Assembly (NCBI GenBank): GCA_964431545.1
Contig: CAYSLC010000061.1
Location: 1-25,448 of the forward strand
Source: CAYSLC01 sp964431545
GTDB taxonomy: Bacteria; Desulfobacterota; Desulfobacteria; Desulfobacterales; JAABSP01
Direction of reading: 5' to 3'
DNA: 25,448 nt
The number at the start of each line of letters is the position of its first letter. Positions within the stretch are counted from its first letter, which is position 1. The notes under the pieces are model-generated. The model was given only the letters and a program-made list of their open reading frames with translations, ran no database searches and was not told where the DNA came from. Below are positions 15,517 to 23,500 of this stretch, piece after piece. A program made the position numbers and the translations under genes.

Positions 15517-15870
15517 ATGAAGCTGACTGAGATTCGCGATATCCTCAAGGCGGAGGTTCTGGCCGGGGAGGACGCCCTGGACCAGACCGTTCTGGGGGGC
15601 GGCGGCGCCGATTTCATGGACGACATTCTGGCGGCGGTGGCCAAGGGCTCCCTGCTCTTGACGGGGGTGACCACCGAGCAGGTGATCCGCACCGCCAAGA
15701 TCGCCGAGGTGGCCGCCATCGTCTTCGTCCGCGGCAAGCGGCCGGATGAGAAGATCCTGGCGCTTGCCAGGAATTACCACCTTCCCATCCTGCGCACGCA
15801 GTATTCCATGTTCGTCGCCTGCGGACGGCTCTATATGAACGGGTTGAGGGGACTGGACGGGTCCTGGTAA
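15517..15870 (+). CDS. DRTGG-domain protein in the redox operon
   Basis: The 117-aa product matches the DRTGG domain: KLTEIRDILKAEVLAGED at the start, then LLLTGVTTEQVIRTAKIAEVAAIVFVRGK in the middle and LARNYHLPILRT with an MFVACGRLY tail. The domain is found in regulators and in small proteins linked to flavin-based bifurcating hydrogenases and related complexes. The exact role (regulatory, nucleotide or redox sensing) is not known. It contains a single Cys (in VACGRL) near the C-terminus. It sits between the NuoE-like and NuoF-like genes, where some Hnd-type operons have a small ferredoxin-like gene instead. GGGAAG just ahead of the ATG gives a good ribosome site. The gene is compact and its codon use matches the neighbours. 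Confidence 0.85.
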   Translation: MKLTEIRDILKAEVLAGEDALDQTVLGGGGADFMDDILAAVAKGSLLLTGVTTEQVIRTAKIAEVAAIVFVRGKRPDEKILALARNYHLPILRTQYSMFVACGRLYMNGLRGLDGSW

Positions 15871-15904
15871 CGGCGGATCGATCGGATCGGAGGAGAGAAA
15901 AGAT

Positions 15905-17752
15905 ATGGCAAAGTTCAGTGTGGAGGATCTGAAGAGACACAAGGAGGCCCTGGAGGCGGCGGCGGCCTCCCGGAACGTCACCAAGCTGCTCATCTGCGGG
16001 GGGACGGGGTGCCACGCCACCGGCTCCATCGCGGTGAAGGAGGCCCTGGAAAAAGAGATCGAGGGCCGGGGCCTGGGGGAGAGCCACCAGGTGGTGGAGA
16101 CCGGCTGCAACGGGTTCTGCGCCATGGGGCCCATCATGGTGGTCCATCCCGACGGGACCTTCTACCAGAAGATCTCCGTGGAGGAGATCCCCAATCTGGT
16201 GGAATCCCACTTTATCGAGGGGAAACCCTATGAGAAGCTGCTTCATAAGGACCCGGTCTCCAAGAAGAAGATCCCGGCCCAGGAGGAGATCCCCTTTTTC
16301 GCCCACCAGATGCCCCGGGTGCTGCGGAACAAGGGGCTCATCGACCCGGAGTCCATCGACGACTACATCCTTCGGGACGGCTACCTGGGCGCCGCCAAGG
16401 CCCTCACCGAGATGGCCCCCGAGGCGATCGTCGAGGAGGTCAAGGCCTCGGGGATCCGGGGGCGCGGGGGCGCCGGGTTCCCCACCGGCGTCAAGTGGGA
16501 CTTCGCCCGAATGAGCCCCGGCGACGTCAAGTATGTGCTCTGCAACGCCGACGAAGGGGATCCCGGCGCCTTCATGGACCGGTCGATCCTGGAGGCCGAC
16601 CCGCATGCCGTCCTGGAGGGGATGATCATCGCCGCCAGGGCCATCGACGCCCATAAAGGCTACATCTACGCCCGGACCGAGTATCCCCTGGCGATCCGGA
16701 GGCTCCAGATCGCCATCGACAAGGCCAGGGAACACGGCCTGATGGGGGAGAACATCCTGGGCACCGGGTTCGACTTCGACCTGGAGATCTACCAGGGGGC
16801 CGGCGCCTTCGTCTGCGGCGAGGAGACGGCCCTCATGCGTTCCATCGAGGGCAAGCGGGGCATGCCGCGCCCCCGGCCCCCCTTTCCGGCCCACAAGGGG
16901 CTCTGGGAGCGACCGACCATCCTCAACAACGTGGAGACCCTGGCCAACATCCCACAGATCATCGTCAACGGCGGCGCCTGGTACGCCTCGGTGGGGACCG
17001 AAAAGAGCAAGGGGACCAAGGTCTTCGCCATCTCCGGCGACGTCAACAACATCGGCCTGGTGGAGGTCCCCATGGGGCTCTCCCTTCGTTCCATGATCTA
17101 TGATGTGGGCGGCGGGATTCCGGGCAAGAAGAAGTTCAAGGCGGTCCAGTTGGGCGGGCCGTCCGGCGGGTGCATCCCCGAGTCCCTACTCGACACCCCG
17201 GTGGATTACGAGGAGATCGCCAAGGTGGGCGCCATCATGGGGTCCGGCGGGGTGATCGTCATGGACGAGGACACCTGCATGGTCGACATGGCCCGGTTCT
17301 TCATGGACTTCATCCAGGAGGAGTCGTGCGGCAAGTGCACCCCCTGCCGGGAGGGGACCCGGCGGTTTCTGGGGATCCTGGAACGGATCTGCGACGGCCG
17401 GGGGGAGCCCGAGGACATCGCCTCCCTGGAGGAACTGGCCGATGTGATCAAGGAGACCGCCCTGTGCGGCCTCGGCCAGACGGCCCCCAATCCGGTGCTC
17501 TCCACCCTCCGGTACTTCAAGGACGAGTACGACGCCCACGTCCGCGAGAAGCGGTGCCCCGCCAAACGGTGCGTGGCCCTGCTCAAGTTCGAGGTCGATC
17601 CGGAGAAGTGCACCGCCTGCGGCATGTGTTTTAGAGGATGTCCGGCCGACGCGATCATCTGGAAGAAAAAGGAGGTCGCGCGGATCGACAAGGAGAAATG
17701 CATCAAATGCCTGACCTGCTTCGAACGGTGCAAGTTCGGGGCGATCGACTAA
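15905..17752 (+). CDS. NuoF-like NADH-binding flavoprotein with N- and C-terminal Fe-S modules
   Basis: The 615-aa product is longer than complex I NuoF (about 430) because it carries extra Fe-S modules. Order: a thioredoxin-like [2Fe-2S] domain (Cys31, Cys36, Cys68, Cys72), then the NuoF core with the FMN loop GRGGAGFPTG (186-195), LCNADEGDPGAF and the GAGAFVCGEETALMRSIEG stretch (about 296-314) for NADH and flavin, a [4Fe-4S] site Cys475-Cys478-Cys481 with Cys521, and two C-terminal [4Fe-4S] ferredoxin motifs (Cys569/572/575/579 and Cys599/602/605/609). This layout is that of HydB, HndC and StnB, electron-bifurcating NADH or NADPH oxidoreductases. It is the flavin-bearing core of the complex encoded here. 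A good ribosome site (GGAGGAGAG) precedes the ATG. Confidence 0.95.
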   Translation: MAKFSVEDLKRHKEALEAAAASRNVTKLLICGGTGCHATGSIAVKEALEKEIEGRGLGESHQVVETGCNGFCAMGPIMVVHPDGTFYQKISVEEIPNLVESHFIEGKPYEKLLHKDPVSKKKIPAQEEIPFFAHQMPRVLRNKGLIDPESIDDYILRDGYLGAAKALTEMAPEAIVEEVKASGIRGRGGAGFPTGVKWDFARMSPGDVKYVLCNADEGDPGAFMDRSILEADPHAVLEGMIIAARAIDAHKGYIYARTEYPLAIRRLQIAIDKAREHGLMGENILGTGFDFDLEIYQGAGAFVCGEETALMRSIEGKRGMPRPRPPFPAHKGLWERPTILNNVETLANIPQIIVNGGAWYASVGTEKSKGTKVFAISGDVNNIGLVEVPMGLSLRSMIYDVGGGIPGKKKFKAVQLGGPSGGCIPESLLDTPVDYEEIAKVGAIMGSGGVIVMDEDTCMVDMARFFMDFIQEESCGKCTPCREGTRRFLGILERICDGRGEPEDIASLEELADVIKETALCGLGQTAPNPVLSTLRYFKDEYDAHVREKRCPAKRCVALLKFEVDPEKCTACGMCFRGCPADAIIWKKKEVARIDKEKCIKCLTCFERCKFGAID

Positions 17753-17770
17753 CGATAAGGAGTTGTCGAT

Positions 17771-19903
17771 ATGATCGAAGCCATTTTCATGATGGGAGGA
17801 CTCGGAATCCTGGTGGGTGCCGGGCTGGCGGTGGCATCCAAGGTCTTTTACGTCTACGTCGATCCCCGGGTGGAGGCGGTGGAAGGGGTGCTCCCCGGCG
17901 CCAACTGCGGCGGCTGCGGCCTTCCGGGATGCAGCGCCAACGCCGAGGCCATCGTCTCCGGCCAGGCGAGCCCCGCCTCCTGCGTGGCCGCCGGGCCGGA
18001 GACGGCAGAGGCCATCGCCTCCGTCCTGGGGGTGGTCATCGAGGCCAAGGAGCCGGACATCGCCCGGCCGGGCTGCTATTTCGGGGTCCAGGACGCCGAC
18101 CTCAAGTTCTTCTACGACGGCGTCACCGACTGCCGGGCCGCGGCCCTGCTCAACGGCGGGATGAAGGTCTGCGCCATCGGCTGCCTGGGGCTGGGCAGCT
18201 GCGTGCGGGCCTGCCCCTTCGACGCCATCACCATGGGGCCCGAGGGGCTTCCGGTGGTCAGCGAGGAGAAGTGCACGGGGTGCGGCACCTGCGAGCGGGT
18301 TTGCCCCAAGCACATCATCAACCTCTCCTCGGTGACCCGCCGGATCCTGCGGGAGTACACCATCGACGAATGCACCACCCCCTGCCAGCGCCGGTGCCCG
18401 GCCGGCATCGACATCCGGGAGTACATCCGCCAGATCTCCCTGGGGGACTACCATCGAAGCGTTCAGGTGATCAAGGAACGCAACCCCTTTCCAACGGTGA
18501 TCGGGCGGATCTGCCCCCGGCCCTGCGAGGACGACTGCCGCCGCGGCCTGGTGGACGAGCCGGTGGCCATCAACCACCTCAAACGGTTCGCCGCCGACTA
18601 CGAGCGGGAGAGCGGCCAGCGGGTCCAGCCCTACAAGGCGCCCAACTCCGGCAAGAAATTGGCGGTGGTGGGCGGCGGGGTCCAGGGCCTCTCCGTGGGC
18701 TTCTTCTCCGCCCGCCTGGGCCACCGGGTGACGCTGTACGAGGCCACCGGGCGGCTGGGAGGCCTGCTGCGCACCGCCATCGCCAAGGAACGTCTCCCCG
18801 GCGATGTTCTCGACTACGATATCGAAGGGATCCTGGAGATGGGGGTGACGGCCCGGACCGGCATGACCCTGGGGACCGATTTCGACATCGAGAGCCTCCT
18901 GGCCGAGGGCAACGAGGCGGTATTTCTGGCCTCCGGCGGATGGGACAGCCGCCTGACCCGCATGAGCGGCGACGACATCGAGTCCCCCATCCCCGGCGTC
19001 TATCTGATGATCGATCTCATCAAATCGGACTCCGAGCGGAGCAACCGCATTGAGCCCCGGAACAACGTGGTGATCGCCGGAGGCGGCAAGGCGGGGCTGC
19101 GCGCCGCCCGGATCTGCGCCGACCTGGGCTCCACGGCGGTGACCGTCCTCCACCGGGGGACCCCCGACGAGGTGGTCGCCGACAAGGAGGATCTGGAGAC
19201 GCTGGAGGAGGACGGGGTTACGTTTATCTACAACGCCGGCCTTTCCGCCCTCTACGGGGAGGGAAACCGGCTCACCGGGGTGGAGTCCGTCGATCTGACC
19301 CGTGGAAAGACCACCCTGATTCCGGCGGAGAATCTCTTTCTGGCGTCGGGCCGGTTCCCGGAGCTGATCTTCTTCACCCAGCTCACCGAGGCGGACACCG
19401 AGGAGACCGGAATGGCGGGGGAGGTTTCGGCCGCGCCGGAGGGCCCCATCCGCTGGAAGGCCGTGGAGCCGTATAAGAAGCCGGAACTCGCCGATGAACA
19501 GGGCATATTCTCCGAGAACAGCGAACGGACCGACTTCAGCGCCGCCATCAAGGCCATCGGCGCCGGGCGGCGGGCGGCGGCATCCATGCACGAACTCATG
19601 TACGGTCTGCCCCTGAGCCTGCCGGAGAACGTCCTTACCCCGTCCTCCATCTACCAGAACGTCGACCATGTGGAGCGCGTCGCGGAGGAGCCCCGCCGGC
19701 TCATGCCCCTGTGCGGGCCCCGGGAGCGGAGTCGGTGCAAGGAGCTGGAGAAGGGGTTCACCGAGGAGATGGCCCTTGAGGAGGCCTCCCGCTGCCTCCA
19801 GTGCGGGCTTATCTGTTACGAACGGACCGAGATGCCGGAGGTCGGGGAGGTCTCCGACCACAGCGTCAAATCCACCACCCAGGTGGGGGAATCGGCGGCT
19901 TGA
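17771..19903 (+). CDS. RnfB-NfnB/GltD fusion flavoprotein
   Basis: The 710-aa product joins two modules usually on separate proteins. N-terminal: a membrane anchor (residues 4-28), then RnfB features: Cys46/49/54/71 in the first Fe-S domain (ANCGGCGLPGC) and two ferredoxin motifs, Cys134/138/144/148 (CLGLGSCVRACPFDAI) and Cys168/171/174/178 (KCTGCGTCERVCPK). C-terminal: NfnB/GltD type with cluster Cys201/205/209 and Cys248/252/256, the FAD-binding GGGVQGLS near 301-308, the NADPH-binding VVIAGGGKAGLRAARI around 435-450 followed by LHRGTPDEVVADK, and GAGRRAAASMHELMYG near 600, ending in a CLQCGLIC cluster. The C-terminal half would exchange electrons with NADP(H); the RnfB half could take electrons from ferredoxin or pass them to it. 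AAGGAG lies 8 bases before the ATG and 18 bp separate it from the NuoF-like gene. Confidence 0.92.
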   Translation: MIEAIFMMGGLGILVGAGLAVASKVFYVYVDPRVEAVEGVLPGANCGGCGLPGCSANAEAIVSGQASPASCVAAGPETAEAIASVLGVVIEAKEPDIARPGCYFGVQDADLKFFYDGVTDCRAAALLNGGMKVCAIGCLGLGSCVRACPFDAITMGPEGLPVVSEEKCTGCGTCERVCPKHIINLSSVTRRILREYTIDECTTPCQRRCPAGIDIREYIRQISLGDYHRSVQVIKERNPFPTVIGRICPRPCEDDCRRGLVDEPVAINHLKRFAADYERESGQRVQPYKAPNSGKKLAVVGGGVQGLSVGFFSARLGHRVTLYEATGRLGGLLRTAIAKERLPGDVLDYDIEGILEMGVTARTGMTLGTDFDIESLLAEGNEAVFLASGGWDSRLTRMSGDDIESPIPGVYLMIDLIKSDSERSNRIEPRNNVVIAGGGKAGLRAARICADLGSTAVTVLHRGTPDEVVADKEDLETLEEDGVTFIYNAGLSALYGEGNRLTGVESVDLTRGKTTLIPAENLFLASGRFPELIFFTQLTEADTEETGMAGEVSAAPEGPIRWKAVEPYKKPELADEQGIFSENSERTDFSAAIKAIGAGRRAAASMHELMYGLPLSLPENVLTPSSIYQNVDHVERVAEEPRRLMPLCGPRERSRCKELEKGFTEEMALEEASRCLQCGLICYERTEMPEVGEVSDHSVKSTTQVGESAA

Positions 19904-20012
19904 TGAGGACCTTCGACATGAGGGGCGCCGACCAGGGGGTCACCCGGGCGGTCGGCGTCCCCGACCCCGTGGGGGCCGGGACGCAAGGGAACGATTCGCA
20001 AGGGGGCTGTTC

Positions 20013-20495
20013 TTGGTAACCGAAACCGGTATCGTTATCCAGACCACACCGGACACCGCATGGGTGAAGACCACCCGGTACAGCTCCTGCGCGGGGTGCT
20101 CCGGAAAGGATACCTGCCACTCCCTGGGGGGCGGCAAGGAGATGGAGGTGGAGGCCATCAACACGGCCGGCGCAAAGCCGGGGGATCGGGTGGTCCTCAG
20201 CTTCGAGACCGGGGCGATGCTCAAGCTCTCCTTCCTCCTCTATATCTTTCCCGTGGCGGCCATGGTGGCCGGCGCCGTCCTCGGCCAGCACCTCGCCCCC
20301 CGGTACCGGATGGATGAGTCGGCGGCCGCCATTCTCTTCTGCTTCCTCGCCTTCGCTCTCTCCTTTCTGGTGATCAAACTCTTGGGGATCCGGCTCTCCG
20401 GAAACGAGCGGTATCGGGCCCGGGTGATCCGGATCAGCCGGGTTCCCGGGGGGAGACCCGCCGCCTGTAAACCGGAGGCCGATCAAGCCCCCTGA
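20013..20495 (+). CDS. RseC/MucC-family membrane protein (positive regulator or redox assembly)
   Basis: The 160-aa product has the RseC layout: N-terminal VTETGIVIQTTPDTAWVKTTR, a cysteine motif (SSCAGCSGKDTC, with three Cys), a short beta region (VEAINTAGAKPGDRVVLS) and two membrane helices (about residues 75-95 and 105-125, LLYIFPVAAMVAGAVLG and AAAILFCFLAFALSFLVI). The start TTG at 20013 is supported by AGGGGG 6 bases before and by family alignment. RseC proteins are often encoded with Rnf or SoxR-reducing systems and modulate them or help assemble them. Its position right after the RnfB-containing fusion (gap of 109 bp) is therefore meaningful. A Cys-rich cytoplasmic face could bind a metal or cluster. 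The C-terminal tail is basic. Confidence 0.85.
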   Translation: MVTETGIVIQTTPDTAWVKTTRYSSCAGCSGKDTCHSLGGGKEMEVEAINTAGAKPGDRVVLSFETGAMLKLSFLLYIFPVAAMVAGAVLGQHLAPRYRMDESAAAILFCFLAFALSFLVIKLLGIRLSGNERYRARVIRISRVPGGRPAACKPEADQAP

Positions 20496-20852
20496 TTCCC
20501 TTTTTCCGCCCAGGGGCGATCCGCTTCGGGACCGACCACCGATTTCCGCTGTCCCCTGGTCTGTCCGCCAGTTTGATACCCAGGGGATCTCCAGCCACTC
20601 CCGATGGACCGTCAGCACGACCGGCCGTCCGATCCGGTAGGTTCCCCCGGGCCGGTCCTGCCCGGCCGAAAGCCCGCCCTCCACCGTAAACCGGATCTTT
20701 TTTCCTCCCCGCCCTTTGATGTAGACCTCCGCCACCCGCTTCAGGACGTCCCGAGAGGTCCGTACATAGCTCTTGATGACGAAGATGACCACAACGATGG
20801 TGATGATGATCAACACGCCGGCGAAGATGATGAAGGGGAGGAGCATGTTCAT
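20483..20852 (-). CDS. Small membrane-anchored protein, C-terminus unresolved
   Basis: A minus-strand frame begins with ATG at 20852 (or 20846) and encodes a membrane helix (LLPFIIFAGVLIIITIVVVIF), then a charged and structured part (YVRTSRDVLKRVAEVYIKGR, IRFTVEGGL, TYRIGRPVVLTVHREWLEIPW). The frame continues with no stop through the whole antisense of the RseC gene to 19866, which is unlikely to be real. A shift of one base near 20583 would instead end the protein at TGA 20485-20483, just inside the 3' end of the RseC gene. The coordinates given assume this shift, so the length is not a multiple of three. Either a frameshift broke the gene, or the true end lies elsewhere. No ribosome site is seen. 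The helix and IRFTVEGG pattern look like a real protein; family unknown. Confidence 0.45.
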
Positions 20853-21433
20853 GGCTTGTGGGTGATCGGTCCGGATGCGTTTGAGGTATGAAGCGGTGGG
20901 AACGACTGCATCAACCCATTTGCGAGGATCACGCAAACCAACTCTTTTGCTCGGAAGTCCTGCTCGCGCGATGCACGTTTGTTTCTCTCACTCGATGAAG
21001 GTATCGCTTCAGGCATTGAGCCGCTTTTCCAGGGAAGGACGCTGCAGCCGGTCTTTTTTAGCTCGCAGGAGTGGTTGTGAGTCCGTTTCTTTTCGCTACC
21101 ACTCGCCCATGATTCTCTCACTCCTCCGCAATTCCGTCAAGAATCCTCAAACCACCTGGGCGGCACCTTTCATGTGGAAACCACTCGAAAGCCCTTTACA
21201 TGCGTGGATTCACGGCTTTTTCCTTGACTTAAATATGCCCGGTTTGATTAACTTGATCAGAAGGTCAAAGATGACCTGGTTGAATACCGCTTTGGACTCC
21301 TGAAGACGACCCGGCCTCGCCTCTCTCCTCCGCCGCCGAACCTTCGTCGTTTCAACCCATCCGTTTCCTTCCAAGACTTCTTGCCCTTCGAATAAATCGC
21401 CCAACGCGGGAAAGCCGGGACGGATCGACGGTA
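20853..21433. other. Gene-poor, lower-GC segment
   Basis: About 640 bp up to the flavoprotein start at 21495 lack a convincing gene. The base composition is clearly more AT-rich than the flanks, with short frames on both strands. One minus-strand frame (21452-21210, 80 aa) ends in a Lys/Ile-rich tail (FDLLIKLIKPGIFKSRKKP) that might be a transposase-like remnant, but no match can be claimed. The segment contains sequences such as TTGACTTAAATATGCCC near 21223 and short repeats of CTCTCACTC (about 20986 and 21115). It may be a decayed mobile element or a regulatory stretch. Confidence 0.4.
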
Positions 21434-21461
21434 TTGACCGCCCCTGAACCATTTCTATGAA
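21434..21461 (+). promoter_or_regulatory. Promoter candidate for the SQR-like operon
   Basis: TTGACC (21434-21439), 16 bases, TATGAA (21456-21461). The transcript would begin about 27 bases before the ATG at 21495, leaving room for the AGGAGG-type ribosome site seen at 21480. Confidence 0.5.
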
Positions 21462-21494
21462 TGTAACGAGCCCCTAACAGGAGGGAGACGAGCC

Positions 21495-22727
21495 ATGCGA
21501 AACATTTTGATATTGGGCGCCGGGGCCGGCGGGACCATCGTGGCCAACATGCTCCGGAAGGAACTGCGGGAATCCGAGTGGCAAATCACCATCGTCGACC
21601 GGGAAGAGCGCCACCACTACCAGGCCGGTTATCTCTTTATCCCCTTCGGCGTCTACGCGGAACAGGACGTCTTGAAGCCCAAAAAGGAGTTCATTCCTCC
21701 GGGCGTGACCTTTGTGGTGGACACGGTGACCAAAATCGACCCCGCCCGGCGTCGGGTGGAGACCCTCCAGGGAAAATACGACTATGACTGGCTGATCATC
21801 TCCACCGGCTGCACCATCGAACCGGAGTTGATCGAGGGGATGATGGACGGCTGGCAAAAGGACGTCTTCGATTTCTACACCCTGGGGGGCGCCGTGGCAC
21901 TGCGGAAAAAGCTGAAGTATTTCAGCCAGGGAAAGGTGGTCCTCAACATCGCCGAACTTCCCTATAAATGCCCCATCGCGCCCCTGGAGTTCGTCTTCAT
22001 GGCCGACTGGTTTTTCACCGTCACGGGTGTCCGGGACCGGGTGGAGATCGAATTCGTCACGCCCCTGGACAATGTCTTCACCAAGCCGGTGGCCGCAAAA
22101 GCCCTCGCACAGGTGGCGGAGAAGAAGAAGATCAAGGTGACCCCCTATTTCGATCTCGCGCGGGTCAACGCCGCCGAAAAGACCATCGAGAGCCACAAGG
22201 GGGATACGGTGGGGTACGATCTGCTCGTCTCCATCCCCCCCAACATGGGAGACAAATCGCTGATCGCGTCGGGCGTCAGCGACCCCATCGGGTACGTCGC
22301 CACCGACAACCACACCCTCAAGGCGGAAAACCAGGACCGCATCTACGTGCTCGGCGACACCACCAACGTGCCCACCTCCAAGGCCGGCTCCGTAGCCCAT
22401 TATCAGGCGTACACCCTGGTGGAGAACCTGGTCCGGGAGATCGACGGCCACGAGCCGCTGCCCACGTTCGACGGCCATGCCACCTGTTTTCTCGCCTCGG
22501 GGTTCGAAAAGGCGATCCTTTTGGACTTCAACTATAAGGTCGAGCCGCTGCCGGGGAAGTTTCCGTTTCCCGGAATCGGACCGTTCACCCTCCTTGAGGA
22601 GTCCCTGAGCAACCATTGGGGAAAGATGATGTTCCGATGGGTCTACTGGAACCTGATGATGAAGGGACTCGATCTGCCCCTGGAACCGCAGATGACCCTC
22701 GCCGGAAAGACCCGGCGGGCCGCCTGA
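21495..22727 (+). CDS. Sulfide:quinone-oxidoreductase-like FAD flavoprotein
   Basis: The 410-aa product begins with the FAD-binding LGAGAGG loop (residues 7-13), then HHYQAGYLFIPFG near 40-52, a DWLIISTGC segment at about 98-106, PYKCPIAPLEFVF near 156-168, and a second dinucleotide-type region with YVLGDTTNVPTSKAGSVAHYQA at about 290-315 that binds FAD. These are features of the SQR/NDH-2/FCSD group. Cysteines of note are Cys106, Cys159 and Cys331. Cys159 and Cys331 line up with the two redox-active cysteines that attack sulfide; the third conserved SQR cysteine (about 30 residues before Cys159) is not seen, and Cys106 lies elsewhere. It may oxidise sulfide or a related thiol and reduce quinone at the membrane. 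The ribosome site is strong (AGGAGGGAG). It is followed 13 bp later by the DUF1641 gene, a common SQR neighbour. Confidence 0.88.
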   Translation: MRNILILGAGAGGTIVANMLRKELRESEWQITIVDREERHHYQAGYLFIPFGVYAEQDVLKPKKEFIPPGVTFVVDTVTKIDPARRRVETLQGKYDYDWLIISTGCTIEPELIEGMMDGWQKDVFDFYTLGGAVALRKKLKYFSQGKVVLNIAELPYKCPIAPLEFVFMADWFFTVTGVRDRVEIEFVTPLDNVFTKPVAAKALAQVAEKKKIKVTPYFDLARVNAAEKTIESHKGDTVGYDLLVSIPPNMGDKSLIASGVSDPIGYVATDNHTLKAENQDRIYVLGDTTNVPTSKAGSVAHYQAYTLVENLVREIDGHEPLPTFDGHATCFLASGFEKAILLDFNYKVEPLPGKFPFPGIGPFTLLEESLSNHWGKMMFRWVYWNLMMKGLDLPLEPQMTLAGKTRRAA

Positions 22728-22740
22728 AGGAGGATACGGC

Positions 22741-23421
22741 ATGACAGACGTGCAACTCTCGGACCTGCAAAGAATCGAAGAGCGGCTGGACCGGTTGGAA
22801 GGCCGGGCGGCCCCCCTGGTGGAGACCGCCCGGGCCATGGGGGAACTGCGTGAGGAGCTGGCGCCCCGGGTCAATGAAGCCGTTCAGGCCCTCATCGTCG
22901 AACTGGCGGATGTGGAGGCCGACTTTCAGATCGAGGATCTGATCCATCTCATCAAAAAGAGCATGCGGAACGTCCGGAACCTGAGCTTCGCCCTGGAGCA
23001 GCTCAAGAATCTCATCGACTTTGCCGTCACCGCCGAACCGCTGATGAAATCGACCGTGCCGCGGATCATCTATTACCTGGACGATCTGGAGCGGAAGGGG
23101 ATCTTCCGTATTCTGAACAGGGGCCTGGACGTGCTCAAGGAGATCGGCGCCACCTATTCCGAGGAACAGATGGCGCACATGGGAGAGGGGCTGGTTCGGC
23201 TGCTGGGCATTTTTGAAAAACTGACCCGGCCCGAGGCCCTCGACCTCCTGGAGCGGGCCGCCGACGTCCCCGCCCGGGTCGATCTCTCCAAGGCCGAACC
23301 GGTCGGCGCATGGAAGATGCTGGGCGCCTTGTCCGATCGCGAGATCAAACAGGGGATGGGGGTCCTCATGGCCCTGACGCGGGGCCTGGCTGCAATGGGA
23401 CAGGAGCCGCCGTCATCTTGA
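22741..23421 (+). CDS. DUF1641 protein, partner of the SQR-like enzyme
   Basis: The 226-aa product is wholly alpha-helical and soluble, with the DUF1641 core around residues 70-145 (LIKKSMRNVRNLSFALEQLKNLIDF and PRIIYYLDDLERKGIFRILNRGLDVLKEI). The family is known from genes next to SQR or formate dehydrogenase, but its function is not established. An N-terminal coiled coil (residues 5-60) could mediate binding to the upstream enzyme. Start at 22741 with GAAGGAGG upstream. The last helix region (DREIKQGMGVLMALTRGLAAMG) may be a docking helix. No motif for cofactor binding or catalysis is visible. It is coupled to the SQR-like gene by a 13-bp gap and shares its codon use. Confidence 0.88.
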   Translation: MTDVQLSDLQRIEERLDRLEGRAAPLVETARAMGELREELAPRVNEAVQALIVELADVEADFQIEDLIHLIKKSMRNVRNLSFALEQLKNLIDFAVTAEPLMKSTVPRIIYYLDDLERKGIFRILNRGLDVLKEIGATYSEEQMAHMGEGLVRLLGIFEKLTRPEALDLLERAADVPARVDLSKAEPVGAWKMLGALSDREIKQGMGVLMALTRGLAAMGQEPPSS

Positions 23422-23500
23422 TCCCGATGGAAAAACCCACGAAAACCGCCGGACCCGATTCCCCAAAATCTTGGAGCCGGCCCATGGAAAGGAGTTGATC

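Noticed and set aside
15001..17752. Respiratory complex I (nuo) operon
   Set aside because: Only NuoE- and NuoF-like proteins are present, with extra Fe-S modules; no membrane-arm or NuoG/NuoD genes, and the following gene is NfnB-like.
17186..19861. Very long minus-strand open frame (891 codons) over the NuoF and fusion genes
   Set aside because: It is antisense to strongly supported genes, is rich in Gly, His, Asp and Pro as expected of a shadow in GC-rich DNA, and shows no domain.
15001..19903. [FeFe]-hydrogenase of the Hnd/Hyd type
   Set aside because: No hydrogenase subunit with H-cluster motifs is present; the third large protein is a GltD-type flavoprotein.
20849..21121. Minus-strand 90-codon frame in the low-GC segment
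   Set aside because: No ribosome site, odd composition and no recognisable domain; not reported as a gene.
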